Shown: positions 20,381 to 26,555 of the stretch, piece after piece
Numbering within the stretch: the stretch's first letter is position 1
Layout: every line of letters begins with the position of its first letter
Source of the DNA: Trebouxia sp. TZW2008
Lineage: Eukaryota; Chlorophyta; Trebouxiophyceae; Trebouxiales; Trebouxiaceae
Reading direction: 5' to 3'
Length of the DNA stretch: 26,555 nucleotides
Assembly (NCBI GenBank): GCA_002118135.1
Contig: BDIU01000576.1
Coordinates: 1 to 26,555 of the forward strand
The notes under the pieces: model-generated
Database searches by the model: none
What the model was told of the DNA's origin: nothing
The model's input: only the letters and a program-made list of their open reading frames with translations
Position numbers and translations under genes: made by a program

Positions 20381-23212
20381 TCACTCATACTCGTCAGCGC
20401 CATCTGCCCCTTCATTGTCAAAGTCACGAATCTTGACATCAGCATCTTCTCCATACTGAATGGAGTTGTCCACGTAGTGCAGCACTTCTTGAATACTGCA
20501 AGCAGGATTTTGGACACATGATGAGGCTGTTTGAAGAGGAGGAATGCTCATGTGGTTCTATTGGGTACATTGACAGCAGCCAATTGCAACACAGCAGGAG
20601 ACAAAAGCATGAATGTGACTGACCTTTCCTCGTCTGAAACATCCAGAGGCACAAAGCTGACCATGCTGTAATCATCAAGCAAGGCAGCCACCTGAAAGCC
20701 AACACAGACATGAATTAAATTGTGCTGGCAAGAACTGAGCACAGAGCACGCTCAACACATGTGAGCAACATGAGCGCCTGGATTGACAGGCAATGCATCA
20801 ACAGGAACGTTCATGACAGTATACCAAATGTACAATTGTTTGCGCAGTTGCCTTTAGACCAGTTTGCAGAACAGTGCAGCTGACATGATGGACAATTTCA
20901 AGTTGCTTGCGCTCATGCACTTGGCATCAGCACCCTGTGCTGTGACTCTGGTTGAGTTCTCCTGTTGGGCTCAATGCAATCAGCTCGGCACAGATTGCAA
21001 AAGACTGACTGCGGCCAGGACTGTGCAAATGGCCCGAGGCTCAATGCAAGCAGCCCGGTGCAATTGCATGGGACTGACTGCATCCAGCATCATGCAAATG
21101 GCACAGGGCTCAATGCAAACAGCACTGCACAAGTAGCATCAGGCTGACTGCAGTCAGTACTGTGCAATAGCATAGGGCTCTTTCCCAATCAGCAAAATGC
21201 AGACTGCATGAGGCGCAAGCTGCAAATAGTGAGGGATTCAGAGCAATCAACACTGCAAAGACAGCATGGGGCTCACTTCATCATTTTGCTTGAGGAAGCC
21301 GGGGCTTGTCAAATCACTCTGCTTGTGCACTGACATGAGCATTGTGCAAATGGCATTGGAATACGTAGAACGCAATGGGACAAAGTCATGCATGCACTGG
21401 CACCAGCAACATGCACATGTTACAGGGCTTACTGCATCGTTTAGCTTGAGGAAGCCGGGACCCGTCGCTTCGCTCAGCTCATGCACCATCTGGCGAGCAT
21501 CTGGTATCAGGAATCTGTCCAATGCTTTCTGCAAGCACAATTTTGTAACACAGGCATCCAGCCTCACCTTGCTACTCAGGTGATAAAATCAGTACAAATG
21601 TGTGCGACACCATGCGCCAGGAATTACTGTTTGACAGAGTATTAGCCCCATGTTGTTACTCAAAAGCATGTGACATGCACATCTCCATAGCACTCACTTT
21701 GATCCCACTGATATCATTTGACAAAGTACCTGTCACCAGACCTCTCGCTGATCATACAGATTTGTATTCAGCACATTGGCATGCAGCTGACATTGATCAG
21801 CAAACTTACCTTGTCTGCTATCAGTTCAACTTGGGTCAGCACATTGACATTCAGCCCAGAAGTCATTAGCGACTTTGCCTTGTCTGCTGTCAGGTCAACC
21901 TCAGTCAGCACATTCACATATGATCAAGGTGTTTCAGCAACGTTACCTTGTCTGCTATTAGGTCAACTTTAGTCAGCACATTGACGTGTGGCAGCTCCAG
22001 CTGCACCATAGCTGCCAAGGCTTGCAGGGAGCCAGCAATGAATTTGGGAGTTTCTGAAACAAACTGGGAGTCCAGGCAGTACACTGCACACATGCTCCAG
22101 CCCTGGCCCCTCATCCAGTCAACAAAGGTGCGAAAGACGGTGGCATGCGAGTACAGCTCAATTTGACCTGGGCAATCAAAGACCAGGTAGTCATCATCTC
22201 CATAGCCCTGCATCATCAGCAACCATTGTGTAGTAAGTAAAGCAGTAAAGCAGTAAAGTATGAAGTACATCAAGGTGCAAAAGACTGTAGCACGAGAGTA
22301 AAGCTCAATCTGGCCTGGACAGTCCAAAACCAGGTAGTCACCATCTCCATAGCCCTGCACCATTGTAAGACGTTCAATCAACAAAGGTACAAAAGACTGT
22401 GGCGTGAGAGTACAGCTCAATCTGGCCTTGACAGTCAAAGACTAGGTAGTCATCATCTCCATTGCCCTGCATCGTTATGAAGCATTGAAGTGTTACTCAT
22501 AGTGTAGTGCCAATGGATCTGTGACTACTCAGGAACAATGACTTTGGAGCAAGTATGATTGTGAACTGAAGTGTGGCGTACTAGCAGACGTCCACACAGA
22601 TGCAAACCATCCTTAGCAACAGAAAGTCATTGTGCTGATGAAGGCATACAGACAGTACTGCAGCGTGACTTGCCTCCAGTTCTTCCACAAGCCACTCATC
22701 TAAGTTCTCTTCCAAATACTCCATGCAATATAGCAAGCCCCTACAAAAGCAGAAACATAGCAGGCGTTTAAACCTGATTTTGCATGTGTTGAGGGCACAC
22801 TTGCTAAATTGTGCTACTTTGAGACAAGACGTACCCATTTGGGCCAAGCTCGCACTCTTCAATCACATCTTCAAGTGTGACAAGGTCCCGAATGTCGAAA
22901 CTGACTGGATACTGAAACTCCTCAGCTGCTGGATCTGCAGAATCCAGTTGGTAAGCAGTCAAGACTCGGCACGGCACACACAAGGCGAAGTTCCTGAGCT
23001 GTGGCACCAAGCAGTGATCACCTAGATTGACTACATGCACAGTCCGTCCTATGGTCTCGCAGTGTTGCCTCAAGTGGTCGCAATAGGTTGACTGCAGAGG
23101 CAGCAGGAGTTAGGATGTAGAAGGTGCAGTCATTCCTTGCAGCTGCGAGCTTCGAGATGTCTACCTTTCCGCTGCCTGCTGGGCCGATAACCAGCTGTGC
23201 GTATCGGCCCAT
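20381..23212 (-). CDS. GPN3: GPN-loop GTPase 3, complete, 8 exons
   Basis: GPN3 works with GPN1 in assembly and nuclear import of RNA polymerase II. Exons in transcript order: 23165-23212, 23022-23091, 22835-22934, 22674-22740, 21947-22207, 21433-21528, 20624-20691, 20381-20495. They sum to 825 nt, or 274 residues, close to other family members. The start [20 protein letters not shown] matches the GPN3-type N-terminus. The P-loop is split by intron 1 after the invariant Lys16. Other visible motifs are the GPN tripeptide at 70-72, the G3 motif DCPGQIEL at 106-113, the G4 motif TKVD at 174-177, and LLDDYSMV near the C-terminus. Intron 4 has a GC donor (GAG|GCAAGT). Three boundaries are surrounded by tandem partial copies of exon 5 and exon 6 sequence, described separately. 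It starts 755 bp from the divergent plus-strand gene. Confidence 0.95.
20968..21245 (-). repeat. About 69-bp tandem repeat (four units) in GPN3 intron 6
   Basis: GGCTCAATGCAA and variants recur on the plus strand at 20968, 21038, 21107 and 21176, periods 70, 69 and 69. Each unit also contains GACTGACTGC- and TGCAAATGGC-like segments. The array lies inside the 741-bp intron between exons 21433-21528 and 20624-20691. Unlike the other arrays here I see no exon sequence in it. Confidence 0.75.
21265..21478 (-). repeat. Duplicated 3' end of GPN3 exon 6 with its donor
   Basis: The exon 6 end, encoding [10 protein letters not shown] and followed by GTAAGC, has a second copy 156 bp further into the intron that encodes [10 protein letters not shown] and is followed by GTGAGC (after 21277). 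The 156-nt interval is a multiple of three and free of stops in the exon frame, so the distal donor would give a 52-residue in-frame insertion. Confidence 0.85.
21804..21990 (-). repeat. Three tandem copies (68-69 bp) of the 3' end of GPN3 exon 5 with its donor
   Basis: The exon end encoding [12 protein letters not shown] is followed by GTAACG (exon end 21947). Copies downstream in the intron encode [12 protein letters not shown] (end 21879, GCAAAG instead of a GT donor) and [12 protein letters not shown] (end 21810, followed by a consensus GTAAGT). The G4 motif TKxD is altered in both extra copies (TEVD and TQVE). Reading past the first donor reaches a stop after ten codons, so the distal donors cannot extend the same frame. 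Confidence 0.88.
22120..22478 (-). repeat. Three tandem copies of the acceptor and start of GPN3 exon 5
   Basis: Copies begin after TGCAG at 22466, 22354 and 22207 (minus strand), spaced 112 and 147 bp. Each encodes the G3 region: [38 protein letters not shown] and [19 protein letters not shown]. Only the copy starting at 22207 continues into the rest of exon 5. The first copy has Pro-to-Gln in the G3 motif and soon meets a stop. The second is open and in frame with the third through 147 nt, so use of its acceptor would insert 49 residues. Confidence 0.9.
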
Positions 23213-23967
23213 GCACCGGCTGTTATGACGTAACTAGATCCGCTTCAAAGAGGGTGTAGCGTGTTGAGTACGGCAATTACGCCGGAGACAGAGGCGGCAG
23301 CCTTGCCCTTGCAGTCTAGCGCCTACGATGTGGCCGATTACATTTGCCGTGACCGACTGACTTGCTCTACGCGCTTTGACACCCGCGGGCATAGCATAGC
23401 TGCGAGTTGCCCTTAGTCATAAGCTGTCATGGGCAGCACTTGAAACCAGATGCCAGCCAGGCAACAGCAGCTGTCAAACACGGAAAGGTGCAATGATTGA
23501 CATTGAGAGCGCTTCATGACACGCAAACGCCCCAAACCCATTGCAACAAGCCTCAATAGCTCATGCAGTGTGATGTCATCGATGATTTTGCGCTGACTTT
23601 TCAGACTCGTGCACAATATAATGAAATCCTGAGAAAGATCGCTGCTATGTGTCAGGCTGTATGCAAAAGCTTTTGAGACAGCAAGCGCAAGTCCTGTTGC
23701 CGTCGCTGGATGCCCTAGCTACGCCGCTATGATTGCTAAGGTTTGCAAGTCGTCTTAGGCAACACAACTGCTGAAGGGCACTTGAGTACTGATCAACCAC
23801 ATCGTGATTTGTCATGCACAGGAAACTCTCTGCGAAACGATCAGAAAGCTGCATCGAGCGCTTTGCCCGCCAGAAAGGCCGCGCTGCAGCCAACCGGGCA
23901 GAAGGAACTCACATTCCTGACAGTCTGCAAAGTTTCACGCGGAGATTTTGCCATCAAGCTGGTCATA
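23213..23967. promoter_or_regulatory. CpG-rich divergent promoter region (GPN3 and beta-rich small protein gene)
   Basis: Lies between the GPN3 start on the minus strand and the proposed plus-strand start at 23968. CpG is dense, with eleven counted in 23281-23400. Promoters of both genes are likely here. The exact transcription starts are not visible. Open frames on both strands cover parts of 23645-23993 without family resemblance, apart from the overlapping upstream ORF listed separately. Confidence 0.55.
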
Positions 23968-23993
23968 ATGACAAGCAGTTGCAACCAGTCTGA
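23814..23993 (+). CDS. Possible overlapping upstream ORF, 59 residues
   Basis: An ATG at 23814 opens a 59-residue basic frame (MHRKLSAKRSES at its start) that ends in TGA at 23991-23993. It overlaps the proposed main start at 23968 in another frame. It is ATG-initiated and Arg/Lys-rich, but there is no family match. It may be an inhibitory upstream ORF, part of a different first exon, or chance in CpG-rich DNA. Confidence 0.25.
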   Translation: MHRKLSAKRSESCIERFARQKGRAAANRAEGTHIPDSLQSFTRRFCHQAGHNDKQLQPV

Positions 23994-26298
23994 GGAAGCT
24001 CTTACAGCTGCGTTGAAAGCCGGTCAAGGCTTTGAACTTAAGCTGTGCAGGGGCCCAGGGGGCACAGCTGATTTGTTCCTGGAGCCCGGAGGACACTCAA
24101 TATACAAGGTCGGCAGGTAAGTCCGCCCCGACGGAAGGCGGCAGGGACTGCAGAGGGAAAACAATATATACAGCACTAGTTGTGCTTGCAAGACAGACCG
24201 TGCACCGATGGACGATTCAATGCAGGGATCCGGCCTTGAAACCCCCGTGGAACTACTTGTTTCACTTCTCCAGCAGGCAGTTTTCGGCTGCCAGCACGAA
24301 GGGATCGGAGATTCTGCTTATGAAAAGGTTGTGATCAGGAGCCGGACGCTGCAGAGGGCACCGGTTTGTTGCCTCCTGCTCCCTTCAAGGCGCAATTCTG
24401 ACCAGCAATTTGATGCTGCAGCTTTCTTTTTGTTACTGGCGAGGTCAAGCTGATCGGCCAACAAGAATGTCCAAGCACAACCCTGCACTGGTGATTTTTA
24501 CTCTTGCTGCAGTCTAAGCTGCATCGATGCTGATTCTTGCATACCTGTTACATACGCCAATATCAGCGTTCTGGCATCCACCATCTTCAGGTATAGTGTC
24601 AATTTGCAACAGGCCTAGCTAGTACAGATACTGCCAAGTTCTGTGCAAGCTGTCAAGCCTATTGGGTTTCTGCAGTACTGTGCCAGTACAACACTCAGCA
24701 ATGAAGAGGCAAAAGTGACTGTTGAGTTCCTGTGCAACCTGTGGCCTGCAATGATGGGTTCTTTGTGATCAATATGCATGATCATTATTTCATTGAAAAA
24801 CAGTGTCATCAATTGATATCCTTGTAGGGAGCTCTTGAGGGCAGTCATGCCACCATTGGAACTCATTACTTTGGGTTATTGATCATGGTCAACTGCTTAT
24901 GATTGTTTTGACTCTGAAGTTAGTTGTCATTCTTGTAGGCAGCTCTTGAGCGTAGTCATGCCACCTTTGAACTTTTGTCTCCGTGGTCATGATTCTTTGT
25001 GCATGATCATTCCTCATGACTGTTTCAACTGAAACAAGGTATTAGCCTTATAAAAAGCTGTTGAGCGCAGTCACGCACCCTTCACAAGCTGTGTGCGTGA
25101 CTATGCTCATGCTCAATTGTTCATGTTCATGGTCGATTCGACTGAAGCAAGGTGCCAACTTTGTAGGGAGCTCTTGAGCGTATTGCCACCTTTGATGTTT
25201 TGTACTCATTATTGTGATCAGTTGTTCATTATCGTCGCTCATGATCGTTTAGACTGAAGTAAGGTGTCAGCCTTGCAGAGACATTCTACGCCTAGCTGTG
25301 CCACCTGTTCAAAATGTGTGCATGACTATGCTCATGATCAATTGTGCATGAGTGAGTGTTCACGATCAATGTTCATCATGTATGTTTGTGGTGATTTTGA
25401 CTGAAGTAAGGTGTCAGCCTTGCAGGGAGGGTTTCCAGGAAGGGTCTGGCGGCAGGCAACGCAAAATGGTGTCAGGCAGCAGGCGATGGTTTTTTACTTT
25501 TGCTGGTCAAAATTATGTGTGGACACACCAAAAAAGATTTACTGGAGACATGATGTACTGCCATGAAACTAACGGCGACCAAATTGCATGGTACACAACT
25601 AAAATGTGGCCTAGAAAGCTTCAAGGAGTAGTCTTCATTGACCCAAATGTAGGGCTTTCTTGTGAAATTGTGAGCCAAAGTTTATGACCATGTGCAAACG
25701 CCAGCATCAATGCATTGCTTCATGTTGAAGAGATAGGTTGCCTGAAAAGTGCTATTGTTGCATATGCACAGCAACTTGATTGGCATACACATGACTGTCT
25801 TGATTAGGGCATCCAAAGCATGCTGCATGCTGCGTGCTGGTAAAAGCTTGATGAGGGCATGCGCAGACCTGTGCAATGCAGCATGAATTCCCCGGCCCTG
25901 TATTGCTGATGGGAGTCATTCAAGCGTATTCTTCATGCAGCGAGCACAAGCCGCCAACTGCTAGTATTTTTGGCATGTTCACTACCACATAAGACATGTT
26001 GACATCAGCGCAATCTGCCTGCTGCCCTTCTCTTGCATTACTTTGGCTACAGCTGAAGCAATCAGATTGACACTTTAAACCCTTGCACAGAGATGGCATG
26101 CATAAATTGAATACTTCTGCTTTTTGTCTCTACACTTATTAGCACTCATTCCCATGGGGTTGTGAAGATCGTGAGAAAATGATGGAATTTTTATGGTCTG
26201 ATCTGCTTGATTTGCAGGTGCAAGATCTGAACACTGTACACACATTGGTGGCTAGCTGTTTTGCCTACAGGGAGTTTATATTGCGCAGGAATTACTTT
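23968..26298 (+). CDS. Small beta-rich protein, possibly tubby-C-like; 3' end uncertain
   Basis: Exons: 23968-24116, 24226-24327, 25426-25669, 26218-26298, with phases 2, 2, 0 and 0 all matching. The product is at least 192 residues, starting MTSSCNQSEEAL. The sequence suggests alternating beta strands: LELKLCRG-type starts, GGHSIYKVGRDPAL, PPWNYLFHFSSRQF, RRWFFTFAGQNYVWTH, IAWYTTKMWP, LQGVVFIDP, then a final helix HTLVASCFAYREFILRR. That order, with one C-terminal hydrophobic helix, recalls the tubby-C/LURP/scramblase-like fold, but I see no diagnostic motif, so this is a fold-level guess. If the donor after 25669 (ATT|GTGAGC) is not used, the protein would end at TGA 25685-25687 and lose the helix. 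After 26298 there is another donor-like GTGAGT, so the gene may continue beyond the window. The 1.1-kb intron 2 holds a six-copy acceptor repeat, and the 548-bp intron 3 shows nothing recognisable. Confidence 0.6.
24760..25455 (+). repeat. Six tandem copies (about 112 bp) of a 3' splice-site region
   Basis: Acceptor-like ends at 24827, 24938, about 25052 (degraded to TTATAA), 25166, 25278 and 25425, spaced about 111-114 bp with a last step of 147. Typical unit: TTGACTGAAGTAAGGTGTCAG, a TTGTAG or TTGCAG acceptor, then GGAGCTCTTGAG and a TCATGCCACC-like segment, followed by stretches rich in CATGATCA. Only the last copy leads into a long open frame (exon 25426-25669). The upstream copies reach stops within tens of codons in the required phase. 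Confidence 0.88.
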
Positions 26299-26467
26299 GT
26301 GAGTGCCCTGATTTCTCCTTGTCAGCATCATCATTGTCGTTTTTGTCACAACTGTCATCAGCTGCATCATCAACGTCAGCATGCTTGCTAGTGAGGCTGC
26401 ATGACATTGCTAAATGCATGTGGAAGCATTGCAGGTAATATGGCTGATCACAACGTTTCAACAATCT
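26299..26467 (+). other. Flank after the last supported exon
   Basis: Starts with a donor-like GTGAGT and ends with an ATTGCAG near 26434 followed by an open frame (VIWLITTFQQ) that runs into the CA repeat. This could be a further intron and exon of the upstream gene. The evidence is too thin to call. Confidence 0.3.
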
Positions 26468-26488
26468 CACACACGCACACACACACAC

Positions 26489-26555
<67 letters not shown>
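26468..26555 (+). repeat. (CA)n microsatellite reaching the window end
   Basis: About 88 bp of almost pure CA dinucleotide, interrupted by two single G-for-A changes (CACG) near 26474 and 26493. The array continues to the last base, so its length is unknown. Confidence 0.97.

Noticed and set aside
21914..22438. Single long open frame covering two G3 copies as an intact 174-residue protein
   Set aside because: Its downstream part is GPN3 exon 5 and its upstream part is intron with a duplicated exon start; the frame is open only because the copy spacing is 147 nt.
23645..23893. Minus-strand 82-codon frame in the divergent promoter
   Set aside because: It has no ATG-supported family resemblance and lies in CpG-rich DNA, where stops are rarer by chance.
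24760..25455. Regularly spaced repeats that could be read as a CRISPR-like array
   Set aside because: Units are contiguous 112-bp tandem copies with no unique spacers, inside a eukaryotic intron and aligned on splice acceptors.
26276..26554. Open frame of alternating Cys-Val residues on the minus strand
   Set aside because: It is simply a translation of the CA/GT microsatellite.
1..26555. tRNA, rRNA, transposase, reverse transcriptase or viral genes
   Set aside because: I looked for characteristic motifs on both strands and saw none.

Overview
The window looks like nuclear DNA of a eukaryote with many short introns, most plausibly a green alga. Coding exons are scattered and joined by GT-AG introns whose 3' ends are typically TGCAG, and reading phases match across nearly every junction I reconstructed. 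Two housekeeping eukaryotic genes are certain: the gamma subunit of the AP-1 clathrin adaptor and the GPN-loop GTPase GPN3. The assignment to a green alga (perhaps a trebouxiophyte) is inference from intron style, compact divergent/convergent gene order and CA/TG-rich gene bodies; no marker in the window proves it.

Layout: (1) 1-2341, plus strand, the 3' part of an unrecognised gene with a basic nuclear-localisation-like tract. (2) 2773-9170, minus strand, a complete 13-exon AP-1 gamma-adaptin gene (849 residues). (3) 9171-10155, a CpG-rich divergent promoter region. (4) 10156-18594, plus strand, a roughly 17-exon gene for a large coiled-coil protein of unknown function. (5) 19125-19913, minus strand, a probable DUF1330-type ferredoxin-like-fold protein. 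(6) 20381-23212, minus strand, a complete 8-exon GPN3 gene (274 residues). (7) 23213-23967, a second CpG-rich divergent promoter region. (8) 23968-26298 or beyond, plus strand, a small beta-rich protein that may be tubby-C-like, running into a long CA microsatellite at the window end.

The genes do not form a pathway. AP-1 gamma acts in clathrin-coated vesicle traffic at the trans-Golgi network, the coiled-coil protein might be a tether or scaffold, and GPN3 serves RNA polymerase II assembly and nuclear import.

The most striking feature is a recurrent pattern of short tandem duplications placed on exon-intron boundaries. In four separate genes, a splice site together with the adjoining exon sequence occurs two to six times in a row. 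The copies include pieces of the G3 and G4 GTP-binding motifs in GPN3, and some duplicate sites would keep the reading frame. A second pattern is that CpG dinucleotides are concentrated in three promoter blocks and scarce in gene bodies, as expected if gene bodies are cytosine-methylated.
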